From Limibacillus halophilus (lineage in GTDB: Bacteria; Pseudomonadota; Alphaproteobacteria; Kiloniellales; CECT-8803): a stretch of DNA of 64,000 bases. The stretch spans positions 124,001-188,000 of the forward strand of contig NZ_JACHXA010000003.1 of the NCBI RefSeq assembly GCF_014191775.1, read 5' to 3'. Below are positions 36,935 to 45,206 of this stretch, one piece after another (the first letter of the stretch is position 1; each line of letters begins with the position of its first letter). The notes beneath the pieces were generated by a model. That model was not told the origin of the DNA. It did no database searches and saw nothing but the letters and a program-made list of their open reading frames with translations. The position numbers were made by a program, and so were the translations under genes.

Positions 36935-36969
36935 AAAAAGGCGGGTGGAATCTCCACCCGCCTTTTTCC
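36935..36969. terminator. Bidirectional rho-independent terminator
   Basis: AAAAAGGCGGGTGGA (36935-36949) and TCCACCCGCCTTTTT (36953-36967) form a perfect 15-bp stem with a three-base loop. The A-run and T-run let it serve both the small oxidase-like gene (plus) and ndk (minus). Confidence 0.93.
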
Positions 36970-37014
36970 TTCGTCGCCAGGGGTAGCTCGTAAAAGAGTT
37001 CTTATACGGCTCTA

Positions 37015-37437
37015 TTAGCCGACGATTTCGATTCCCGAAAAGAAGAAAGCGATCTCAATCGCTGCATTTTCCAAAGAATCCGATCCGTGCGCCGAATTTG
37101 CCTCGATGCTCTCGGCAAAATCCTTACGAATGGTGCCCGGCGCGGCGTCGGCGGGGTTGGTTGCTCCCATGACTTCGCGATTCTTCGCAACAGCACTTTC
37201 ACCCTCCAGCACCTGAACCACAACCGGCCCAGAGGTCATGAATTCGCAGAGGCTGCCAAAAAACGGCCGCTCACTATGCACGGCATAGAAGGCTTCGGCC
37301 TGTGCACGGCTCAACTGCAGACGCTTCTGCGCTACGATACGCAGGCCAGCCTCCTCGAAACGTGCATTGATCTTGCCTGTCAGATTGCGCCGGGTCGCGT
37401 CCGGCTTGATGATCGAAAGGGTGCGTTCGATGGCCAT
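37015..37437 (-). CDS. ndk: Nucleoside diphosphate kinase
   Basis: A 140-residue housekeeping enzyme balancing nucleoside triphosphate pools. Start at [14 protein letters not shown], preceded by GGAGAGG. The phosphorylated histidine is His117 in ANSAHGSDS. The [23 protein letters not shown] stretch and the acidic C-terminus match the bacterial family, and the length is typical. It is divergent from the ABC-F gene; the 210-base gap between them holds no other feature I can name. Confidence 0.97.
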   Translation of the reverse strand: MAIERTLSIIKPDATRRNLTGKINARFEEAGLRIVAQKRLQLSRAQAEAFYAVHSERPFFGSLCEFMTSGPVVVQVLEGESAVAKNREVMGATNPADAAPGTIRKDFAESIEANSAHGSDSLENAAIEIAFFFSGIEIVG

Positions 37438-37647
37438 GGCCTTCGCCTCTCCTCGTCTATAGCGTGAAGGGATAATCGGGCGCGCCAAACCGCACTCCGA
37501 CTCGTAAATGCGGGCGTGGTATAGCCGCTTCGCTGCGTTGCGGCAACCGCAAATGCTTTTCCTTTGGCGCTGGAAGTCACCCAGCACGTCCGACTCCGCG
37601 CCGAGGGGGCTTTGCGGCCAAGCTGCCTCCGTGTTAGACAGCGCGCC

Positions 37648-39549
37648 ATGTTACACCTGAACGAAGTTACCTTGCGCGTATCCGGTCACGTCCTGCTTGA
37701 GGGCGCGACGGCGGCTGTCAACGACGGCGAGCGCATCGGCATCGTCGGTCGTAACGGTGCGGGCAAATCAACGCTTCTCAAAGCCATTATGGGCGAACTG
37801 GCTTTCGATGGCGGGTCGATGTCTTTCCCGCGCGGCCTTTCAATGGGACTTTTGCGCCAGCACGCGCCAGAAGGCGAAGACAGCCTGATCGATATCGTCC
37901 TCGCCGCCGATCGCGAGCGCGCGTCCCTGCTGGAAGAGGCAATCCACTGCAAGGATCCTCACAGAATAGCGGAGATTCATACGCGCCTCGCCGATATCGA
38001 TTCGCACGGGGCTCCGGCGCGAGCGGCGCGCATTCTGGCAGGGCTCGGGTTTGACGAAGCTGCGCAACAACGAGCGATCTCAGAGTTCTCCGGTGGCTGG
38101 AGAATGCGTGTCGCCTTGGCCTCACTTCTGTTTTCCAGGCCAGACCTGCTTTTGTTGGACGAGCCCAGCAATCATCTGGACCTGGAAGCCACGCTTTGGC
38201 TTGAGGGATACTTGAAATCCTACCCAGGTACATTGCTGATGGTATCGCACGACCGCCGCCTGCTGAACGCTGTGGCACAGCGGATTCTGCATTTCGAGGG
38301 AAAGCGGCTGGTACTCTATAGCGGCAACTACGATACCTTCGAGCGCACCCGGCGCGAGCGACAGTCACGCCAAGCCGCGATGCAGGCAAAGCAGATTGCT
38401 CAACGTCGGCATATCGAGAGTTTCATCGAGCGCTTTCGTTACAAGGCGTCCAAGGCGCGTCAAGCGCAGTCTCGCGTTAAGATGCTCGAGCGCATGGAAC
38501 CCATCGCCAGCGTCGTCGACGAGCGCACGGTATCTTTCGATTTTCCGACACCTGAGCCGCTGTCCTCCCCCATCATCTCACTACAGGGCGCTAGCGTCGG
38601 TTACGGCAAGAAGCCGGTGATTTCCGGTCTCGATCTGCGTATCGACATGGATGATCGCATCGCTTTGCTGGGTGCCAACGGCAACGGTAAGTCAACCTTC
38701 ATGCGGCTACTCTCGAGCCGCCTCAAGCCCATGGAAGGACGGCTCGTCAAGCCGCCCAAACTCAAAGTGGGTTATTTCGCTCAGGAACAGGCGGAAGAAC
38801 TGGACCTCAAAGCAACGCCCCTGCAACTCATCGAGCGGCTTTCGCCGATGTCCACCGAGACGAAGCTGCGGGCCCAGCTTGGGCGGTTTGGCTTCGGCCA
38901 AGCGAGAGCCGATATCTCCGTGAGCAAGTTATCCGGCGGGGAGCGGGCGCGATTGCTGTTCGCCTTGATGACGCGCGACGCGCCGCAACTGATTCTACTG
39001 GACGAACCAACAAACCATTTGGATGTCGATAGCCGCGAAGCGCTGATCCAGGCACTCAACGCCTATGACGGTGCTTTGGTCCTTGTCACCCATGACCCCC
39101 ATCTCATCGAGCTGGTCGCGGACCGTTTGTGGATCGTCAACGAGGGCAAAGTGCAACCCTTCGACGGAGACCTGGACGATTACCGTCAACTTCTTCTGGA
39201 ACAACGACGGCTGGAGCGAAGCAAGCGTGGCGGTGCGAATGGCAACGATATGGCGGCGGAGGAACCGGCAAGGCAGCGAAAGACCGACCGGCAGGATGCT
39301 GCCTTGGGGCGTGCCGCAGTAGCAGATATCAAGAAGCGCGTCCGGACCTCGGAACAGCGCATGGAGAAACTCGGCAAAGCGTTGGAAATTCTGGAAGCGC
39401 GGCTTTCAGATCCAGAGATCTACAAAGGCTCGCCCGCAAAACTCTCGGACCTGCAACGCCAGCACGCCGACATCAAACAGGCGCTGGAACGTTCCGAAAT
39501 ACAGTGGCTGGAAGCACAGGCGCTCCTCGAACAGGAAACTGCGTCCTGA
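37648..39549 (+). CDS. ABC-F family ATPase (Uup/YheS type)
   Basis: A 633-residue cytosolic protein with two ABC domains and no membrane part. First domain: Walker [10 protein letters not shown], signature [12 protein letters not shown], Walker [19 protein letters not shown]. The linker after it is rich in arginine and glutamine ([20 protein letters not shown]). Second domain: [21 protein letters not shown] and [19 protein letters not shown]-terminal coiled coil covers about the last 90 residues ([26 protein letters not shown]), as in Uup/YheS. ABC-F proteins act on the ribosome or, for Uup, on branched DNA. No ribosome-binding site is obvious. Confidence 0.93.
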   Translation: MLHLNEVTLRVSGHVLLEGATAAVNDGERIGIVGRNGAGKSTLLKAIMGELAFDGGSMSFPRGLSMGLLRQHAPEGEDSLIDIVLAADRERASLLEEAIHCKDPHRIAEIHTRLADIDSHGAPARAARILAGLGFDEAAQQRAISEFSGGWRMRVALASLLFSRPDLLLLDEPSNHLDLEATLWLEGYLKSYPGTLLMVSHDRRLLNAVAQRILHFEGKRLVLYSGNYDTFERTRRERQSRQAAMQAKQIAQRRHIESFIERFRYKASKARQAQSRVKMLERMEPIASVVDERTVSFDFPTPEPLSSPIISLQGASVGYGKKPVISGLDLRIDMDDRIALLGANGNGKSTFMRLLSSRLKPMEGRLVKPPKLKVGYFAQEQAEELDLKATPLQLIERLSPMSTETKLRAQLGRFGFGQARADISVSKLSGGERARLLFALMTRDAPQLILLDEPTNHLDVDSREALIQALNAYDGALVLVTHDPHLIELVADRLWIVNEGKVQPFDGDLDDYRQLLLEQRRLERSKRGGANGNDMAAEEPARQRKTDRQDAALGRAAVADIKKRVRTSEQRMEKLGKALEILEARLSDPEIYKGSPAKLSDLQRQHADIKQALERSEIQWLEAQALLEQETAS

Positions 39550-39655
39550 TAGCGCCGCACCTGTTGGGCGCGGGATCAAGACCTGCGTAATTAGCGCAGC
39601 TTGCACCCGCACAATCCGTTAATTTGTCGTCCTACATTTGTTGGAGCGCAACAGG

Positions 39656-40609
39656 ATGACTGCGGAGAACCGAGACACGACCGCAAATAAGATTCTCGCC
39701 CCGCGTACGGGGACCGAAGACAATGCTGCCAAGGGCATCGTCCTGATGCTGCTGGCCATAGCGCTTCTGTCGGCGATGGATGCCAGCGTAAAGTACGTAA
39801 GCGACGACTATCCTGTCATCGAGGTGGTGTTCTTCCGATCGCTGTTCGCTTTCTTTCCAATCGCATTCGTTGTTTTGCGGGACGGTAACATCGGTGATCT
39901 GAAAACCCGGAATCTGCGCGGCCATCTGGGGCGTTCCCTCGTCGGTCTGATGGCCTTGATGAGCTTTTTCTACTGCCTGAAATACATGCCACTGGCCGAT
40001 CTCGTCGCCATATCCTTCGCAGCGCCACTTTTCGTCACTGCTCTTTCCATTCCGCTACTCGGGGAAAAGGTGGGTTTGCGGCGTTGGACGGCGCTGCTGG
40101 TCGGTTTTGTCGGCGTTCTGATCATGGTGAAACCGGGATCGGGGGTCTTTGGTTTGCTGGCCCTGATCGCCATTGGTGCGACATTCTGCTACGCCCTGGT
40201 GTTGATCTTCGTGCGCAAACTCAGCCGTACGGAAACCAATGCCGCAATCGTTTTTTACTATTCTTTGACATCGGTGGTCGCCACTGGATTGCTCCTGCCC
40301 TTCTTCTGGGTCACACCGACGTTTCCCGATCTCCTGCTGCTAATCGCCATTGGCCTGATTGGCGGTTGCGCGCAGCTTACGATGACGGCTGCCTTCCGCG
40401 CAGCCAGCGTTTCCATCGTTGCCCCCTTTGAATATACGGCAATGTTCTGGGCGGTTATCTATGGATATCTGCTATGGGGCGACTTGCCAGGTTGGAACAT
40501 TTGGGTTGGTGCCGCCGTACTGGTAGCCAGCGGTATCTATATCGTTCACCGCGAAACGAACCTTGGCGTCCGGCGGGCCAAGGCGGCGCGCCTCCAAGCG
40601 AAACGTTGA
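39656..40609 (+). CDS. DMT-superfamily (EamA) transporter
   Basis: A 317-residue polytopic protein with about ten hydrophobic helices arranged as two EamA repeats. The first repeat starts GIVLMLLAIALLSAMDASVKYVS and the second GVFGLLALIAIGATFCYALVLIF, each ending near a conserved proline/glutamate helix (ALSIPLLGEKVG; YGYLLWGDLPG). Substrates of this family are metabolites of many kinds and cannot be predicted. The ATG at 39656 follows GGAG by ten bases. It ends at a convergent junction with holC. Confidence 0.93.
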   Translation: MTAENRDTTANKILAPRTGTEDNAAKGIVLMLLAIALLSAMDASVKYVSDDYPVIEVVFFRSLFAFFPIAFVVLRDGNIGDLKTRNLRGHLGRSLVGLMALMSFFYCLKYMPLADLVAISFAAPLFVTALSIPLLGEKVGLRRWTALLVGFVGVLIMVKPGSGVFGLLALIAIGATFCYALVLIFVRKLSRTETNAAIVFYYSLTSVVATGLLLPFFWVTPTFPDLLLLIAIGLIGGCAQLTMTAAFRAASVSIVAPFEYTAMFWAVIYGYLLWGDLPGWNIWVGAAVLVASGIYIVHRETNLGVRRAKAARLQAKR

Positions 40610-40630
40610 CAGACTGGCGCGCTTTTTTTT
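40586..40630 (+). terminator. Probable terminator of the DMT transporter gene
   Basis: GCGCGCC (40586-40592, overlapping the last codons) pairs with GGCGCGC (40616-40622), and eight T residues follow at once. The 23-base loop is long for a terminator, hence the moderate confidence. Confidence 0.5.
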
Positions 40631-40640
40631 CCTCCGAGGC

Positions 40641-41102
40641 TCAGGCGCCTGATCGCCCCTTTTCCTGCCACCGGCCATCTTCGTCCTGCTGCCAGTAGGT
40701 GAGCGCATGCCCGGCGTCGAGATAAACTTTCCAACGCGACCGGGCAGCGGCGACGACAGCGTTGTCGCGGCCATCGAACAACTCCGCCACCAAAGCAAAG
40801 CGATCCAGTGCCGCGCTTTCGGCGCCATCGGTCAAAAACAACACCTCGGCATTGTTGGGACACTCATCCGCACAGGTTAGCCAGACCGGCTGTTCCTCAG
40901 CATGCCCGTCCGCTTTGGTGCCATGCGGTAGGAACGACCGGGTATCGTAGGTCCAAAGCCAGCTATTGAGCGCATCGAGCCGCTCTTCGGAACGCACCAT
41001 GACCACAGCGCGCTGGCCGCGTTGCAGGCTGCGCGACAGCATGGTTGGCAGTACCTCCTCCAGGGTCGAGCGTTGCAGGTGATAAAAGCGTATTTCGGTC
41101 AT
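40641..41102 (-). CDS. holC: DNA polymerase III chi subunit
   Basis: A 153-residue replisome subunit. The N-terminus MTEIRFYHLQRSTLEEVLPTMLSR, the LWTYDTRSFLPHG core with D and H, and the QPVWLT, EVLFLTDGAES and RWKVYLDAGHALTYWQQD segments match alphaproteobacterial HolC. Chi bridges the clamp loader to single-strand-binding protein. It lies 68 bases after pepA on the same strand, the normal pepA-holC pair. Confidence 0.93.
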   Translation of the reverse strand: MTEIRFYHLQRSTLEEVLPTMLSRSLQRGQRAVVMVRSEERLDALNSWLWTYDTRSFLPHGTKADGHAEEQPVWLTCADECPNNAEVLFLTDGAESAALDRFALVAELFDGRDNAVVAAARSRWKVYLDAGHALTYWQQDEDGRWQEKGRSGA

Positions 41103-41170
41103 GTTAGGCGTATTCCGGCTGGGAGTGAGACCCGGCTGCCCCCCATGATCCGGAGGACAGCCGGATTTAC

Positions 41171-42706
41171 TCAGCTTTCGTAGTTCTTGGCGACAAGTCG
41201 ATCCAGCAAACGCACACCAAAGGCCGTCGCGCCCTTGGGCACCGTCGGCCTCGCCTCATTGGTCCAGGCCACGCCAGCAATATCCAGGTGCGCCCAGGGT
41301 GTGCCCTGCTTGATGAAGCGCTGCAGGAACTGGGCCGCGGTTATGGAGCCGCCGGCGCGATTCCCGGTATTCTTCATATCGGCGATATCGCTATTGATCG
41401 CCTTGTCATAAGCCTCACCCAGCGGAAGCCGCCAGAGCTTCTCGCCAACCCCCAGTCCTGCCTCCAACAGCTGATCGGAAAGACCGTCATCGTTGGAGAA
41501 GAGCCCTGCGTGTTCATGCCCCAGCGAGATGATGATCGCGCCCGTTAAGGTTGCCAAGTCGATGACCGCCTTGGGCTGGAACTTCTCTTGGCCGAACCAC
41601 AAGGCATCGGCCAAAACCAGACGCCCTTCGGCATCGGTGTTGATCACCTCGATGGTTTGGCCCGACATGGATGTCACCACATCGCCCGGGCGCTGAGCCG
41701 CGCCGTCGGGCATGTTTTCCACGAGGCCGCATATCCCGACGACATCGGCTCTAGCCTTACGCCCCGCAAGCGCCCTCATCAGTCCTAAGACGGTTCCGGC
41801 GCCACCCATATCCCACTTCATGTCCTCCATTCCGCCGGCTGGCTTGATGGAGATACCGCCGGTATCGAAGGTGACTCCCTTTCCGACCACCAACAGAGGC
41901 GCGTCACTCGCCGCCTTGGCAGCCTTCGCAGTCTTGGCTTTCGCCTTGCCGATGGCGGCAAGTCCGTTCCAGCGCATGATCAGCAACTGGGACTCCCGCG
42001 CCGAGCCTTGACCGACGCCCAACAGCGATCCCATTCCCAGCTTCGCCATTTCCTTTTCGCCCAGCACTTCGATCTCAACGCCCAATTTCTCAAGCTTGCG
42101 GGCCTCTGCGACGAAGCTTTGCGGATAGATGATGTTGGCGGGCTCCGATACGATGTCGCGAGTCGTGAACACACCTGCTGCGATCTCTTCCAACGCGGCG
42201 TAGGCTTTCTTCGCTTCCTTATGCGGTTCGGTCGCTACAACAAGCTTTTTGAGTGTCGGTTTCGCGTCGGGCTTCTCTTTCGTGCGGTATTTGTCGAACC
42301 GGTAGGATTCCAAGAGCGCACCAAAGGCCGAGCGCGCGGCGTCGGCGCCGGTGTCACGTCCGGCAGCAAGACTGTCGACGATCAGCGTCGCTTCATTTTC
42401 GCCGCTGCTATTGAGACGTTTGACGGCGCTGGCGGCCGCATTCTCGATCATCAGGTCGGTGATATCCTTTGCCGCTCCCATACCCAACAACAAGACGCGG
42501 GTCAGGTCGCCTTTCCCCGGAGCCAGAACCTCAAGTGTTTGCCCCTTGTCGCCCTTGAAGCGGCTGTTGGCCATTGCGCGGGTAAGGGCCCCGGCAAGCT
42601 GTTTGTCGAGCTGGGCGGCGCTGGCCGATAGCTTGCGTCCGGCGAGGGCATAAACGATTGCCGCACCGCTTTTGGGAAGATCCTGGTTAGCGAAAGTGAT
42701 TTTCAT
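41171..42706 (-). CDS. pepA: Leucyl aminopeptidase (cytosol aminopeptidase)
   Basis: M17 di-metal aminopeptidase, 511 residues. Metal-binding and catalytic motifs are VVGKGVTFDTGGISIKP, MKWDMGGAGTVLG and the signature NTDAEGRLVLADAL. The N-terminal macro-like domain is complete. A Lys/Ala-rich insert (GKAKAKTAKAAKAASDA) interrupts the usual 'NG...P' loop just before the first metal-ligand strand and looks like a surface loop expansion. AGAGGA precedes the ATG. Besides peptide turnover, E. coli PepA binds DNA; nothing here shows that. It is divergent from lptF. Confidence 0.95.
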   Translation of the reverse strand: MKITFANQDLPKSGAAIVYALAGRKLSASAAQLDKQLAGALTRAMANSRFKGDKGQTLEVLAPGKGDLTRVLLLGMGAAKDITDLMIENAAASAVKRLNSSGENEATLIVDSLAAGRDTGADAARSAFGALLESYRFDKYRTKEKPDAKPTLKKLVVATEPHKEAKKAYAALEEIAAGVFTTRDIVSEPANIIYPQSFVAEARKLEKLGVEIEVLGEKEMAKLGMGSLLGVGQGSARESQLLIMRWNGLAAIGKAKAKTAKAAKAASDAPLLVVGKGVTFDTGGISIKPAGGMEDMKWDMGGAGTVLGLMRALAGRKARADVVGICGLVENMPDGAAQRPGDVVTSMSGQTIEVINTDAEGRLVLADALWFGQEKFQPKAVIDLATLTGAIIISLGHEHAGLFSNDDGLSDQLLEAGLGVGEKLWRLPLGEAYDKAINSDIADMKNTGNRAGGSITAAQFLQRFIKQGTPWAHLDIAGVAWTNEARPTVPKGATAFGVRLLDRLVAKNYES

Positions 42707-42756
42707 AACTGTCCTCTGTTCTCGATGCCTTGGCTGTTTGGTCCGGCGACGGGCGC

Positions 42757-42783
42757 CGGGCAGGTAGCATGATTACCTGCCCG
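42757..42783. promoter_or_regulatory. Perfect 27-bp palindrome between pepA and lptF
   Basis: CGGGCAGGTA (42757-42766) and TACCTGCCCG (42774-42783) are perfect 10-bp arms around seven bases. It sits 51 bases upstream of pepA and 107 upstream of lptF, with no T-run on either side. This is typical of a dimeric repressor site and not of a terminator. It does not fit LexA or other common operators I know. Confidence 0.55.
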
Positions 42784-42889
42784 AAAGCTGGCCTTAACCT
42801 CGGATGCAATCAAGGCATGCACCAAGGCGTGGATCAAGGATACTCTTTGTTGCTATTTTCATGCCCGTCGATTCCCTATAGTGCGGCTA

Positions 42890-44014
42890 ATGACCAACCT
42901 GGAACGTCATATTCTACGCCAGCTCGTCTTCCTGACTCTGGTCATCCTTTTGGCGCTGACCTTTGCGGTATGGCTTAGTCAGTCGCTGCGCTTGATCAAG
43001 CTAATCGTCAATCAGGGCATCGACATCGCCTCGTTCCTCTACCTGATCGCCCTGCTCGCGCCAGCATTCATTAGCATTGTCATGCCATTGGCAGGCTTTG
43101 CCGCCGTTCTGGTGATTTACAATAAAATGGCAAACGACAGTGAGCTTGTCGTGATGCGCGCCGCGGGATTCAGTCCATTACAGATCGCTCGCCCTGCCCT
43201 CTATCTCGGCATCGTCCTGACGCTCGCCAACTATCTCGTTGCGTTCTACTTGCAACCGGCGTCCTACCGCGCGTTCAAGGACACGCGCACTTTGCTTCAG
43301 ACCGAATTGAGCGCAGTGCTGATCGAAGAAGGCGTTTTTACCGACGTGACGGACGGTTTGACGGTCTATATCCGCGACCGGCTGGATGACGGCTCTCTTC
43401 AAGGAATCCTGGTGCATGACACCAGGACCCAAGGCAAGCCTGTTACCATGATGGCCGATCGTGGCTTTATCGCGGATGCCGACGCCGGACCAAAGGTCGT
43501 CATGTTGAAGGGCAATCGCCAGGAGATGAACCAGGAAACCGGACAGCTCGCGCTGCTCTACTTCGATCGCTACACATTGGAACTGACGCAGCTTGGCAAA
43601 CAACTGGAAATGCGCTGGCCCGACCCCGCTGAGCGCTACCTCTCCGAACTGGTTGGGCCGGGTATACACCCATCCGACAACGATCCCCAGGTCAGGCCTC
43701 GACTGACCGCCGAAGCGCACAAGCGATTTGCCAGTCCCTTCCTCAGCATGACGTTCATCCTGCTCGCCTTATCGGCGCTCTTATCGGGTGACTATAATCG
43801 ACGTGGGCAAACAAATCGTTTGGCCGTAGCCGTCATAATCGTCGGCGCGCTCGATGCCGCGAGCTTTGGATCGCATTCGCTCATCGAGGAGGACACATTC
43901 CTTGCACCCCTGATCTATGCGATTAGCCTTTTGCCAGCGCTTGCCGCGGGATTCATTCTGATCGCCGGTATCAGAGGCACGACCGGCAAGCCTCTTGTGT
44001 CGGTGCCGTCATGA
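42890..44014 (+). CDS. lptF: LPS export ABC transporter permease LptF
   Basis: Inner-membrane half of the LptB2FG exporter that pulls LPS into the periplasmic bridge, about 374 residues. It has the family layout of three N-terminal helices (LERHILRQLVFLTLVILLAL onward), a periplasmic beta-jellyroll (about residues 130-250) and three C-terminal helices (SPFLSMTFILLALSALL; ending LLPALAAGFILIAG). The first cytoplasmic loop NKMANDSELVVMRAAGFSP is diagnostic. ATG at 42890 is chosen; a GTG three codons earlier is possible, and neither has a clear ribosome-binding site. It overlaps lptG by four bases. Confidence 0.94.
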   Translation: MTNLERHILRQLVFLTLVILLALTFAVWLSQSLRLIKLIVNQGIDIASFLYLIALLAPAFISIVMPLAGFAAVLVIYNKMANDSELVVMRAAGFSPLQIARPALYLGIVLTLANYLVAFYLQPASYRAFKDTRTLLQTELSAVLIEEGVFTDVTDGLTVYIRDRLDDGSLQGILVHDTRTQGKPVTMMADRGFIADADAGPKVVMLKGNRQEMNQETGQLALLYFDRYTLELTQLGKQLEMRWPDPAERYLSELVGPGIHPSDNDPQVRPRLTAEAHKRFASPFLSMTFILLALSALLSGDYNRRGQTNRLAVAVIIVGALDAASFGSHSLIEEDTFLAPLIYAISLLPALAAGFILIAGIRGTTGKPLVSVPS

Positions 44015-45174
44015 GTATCCTCGGGCTGACGCACTTAGATGAACGCGTCGACGTCACCGGCGGTCGTCGGTTATCGCCAACCGTATGTTTCTACATTGCC
44101 CGCATTTTTCTGACCTGGGTTGCGCTGCTGTTTCTCGCGATCGGAACCATTGTGGTTTTTGCCGGCGTCGTTGACCTGATGAATCGCTTGGGGCGTCGCG
44201 AGGGTGTCGATTTTCTCGTGGTGCTCAATTTTTCAATGTTGAAGCTCCCCTTTATCCTGCAAGAGGTTTCGCCTTTTATTTTGCTTTTTGCCAGCCTCGG
44301 AGCATTCTGGCGTCTGGTGCGCAAGAATGAGCTGGTGGTTTTGCGCGCTGCCGGCGTATCCGTTTGGCAGTTTTTGCTGCCAGTCGTTGTCAGCGCTCTA
44401 GCAATCGGCCTGCTGATCATCACGATCCTCAATCCCATTGCCGCCGCTACCTACGGACGGTTTCAGGTTGCGGAAGAAAAAATTCTGAAAAACCGGACTG
44501 AGGCTCTTAATCTGTCCAATTCGGGACTTTGGATTCGCCAACCCGACCTTACCGAGCCGGCAGGCGGGGGCTACTACATCTTACATGCTTCCGCGCTTGA
44601 TCGAGACACGTCGATTTTTGACGAATTGATTGTCTTTCGCTTTGACCGCACGGGTCGGTTCGAAGGGCGCTACGATGCCGGAAAGGCGACCTTGACTCCG
44701 GATGGCTGGCGCCTTGAGAAGGCCTGGAAGAACTGGCCGGGAGAAAAACCGCTTCTCGTGAATCGTCTGCTGATTCCGAGCAAACTGGAGTTCGAGAGGC
44801 TGGAGAACAGTTTTGCCAAGGCGGAAACTATTTCCTTTTGGAGTCTTCCGAGCTTTATCGATCAGTTACAAGACGCCGGTTTTCCTGCGCGCGCCCATAA
44901 ACTTCAATGGCATCGCCTTCTGGCCATGCCAGCGCTTTTTGCTGCAATGGTGCTGCTTGCCGCAACGACATCCCTGCGGCCCCATCGCCGTGGGCGCGTG
45001 ATTCTTTTGATGCTGATAGGGCTAGGTGCCGGTTTCCTTCTCTACATAGCAAGCAGTATCGTCTTTGTGCTTGGCCTCACCTCTAAAATACCTATCGTGC
45101 TAGCAGCCTGGACGCCGGCTGGTGTTTCCTTGATGCTGGGGATTGCGTTACTGCTCCATCTGGAAGACGGTTAA
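44011..45174 (+). CDS. lptG: LPS export ABC transporter permease LptG
   Basis: Partner permease of LptF, 387 residues, starting in an ATGA overlap with the lptF stop. Six membrane helices in a 3+3 arrangement flank a periplasmic jellyroll. The loop FWRLVRKNELVVLRAAGVSVWQ corresponds to the coupling region of the family. The C-terminal helices read AMPALFAAMVLLAATTSL and IPIVLAAWTPAGVSLMLGI. It lies 32 bases before lptD, so inner- and outer-membrane parts of the LPS pathway are encoded together. The ATPase LptB and bridge protein LptA are not in the window. Confidence 0.94.
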   Translation: MSILGLTHLDERVDVTGGRRLSPTVCFYIARIFLTWVALLFLAIGTIVVFAGVVDLMNRLGRREGVDFLVVLNFSMLKLPFILQEVSPFILLFASLGAFWRLVRKNELVVLRAAGVSVWQFLLPVVVSALAIGLLIITILNPIAAATYGRFQVAEEKILKNRTEALNLSNSGLWIRQPDLTEPAGGGYYILHASALDRDTSIFDELIVFRFDRTGRFEGRYDAGKATLTPDGWRLEKAWKNWPGEKPLLVNRLLIPSKLEFERLENSFAKAETISFWSLPSFIDQLQDAGFPARAHKLQWHRLLAMPALFAAMVLLAATTSLRPHRRGRVILLMLIGLGAGFLLYIASSIVFVLGLTSKIPIVLAAWTPAGVSLMLGIALLLHLEDG

Positions 45175-45206
45175 GATGGAAGTCAGTTAGGGGAAAATGC
45201 GCGGGG

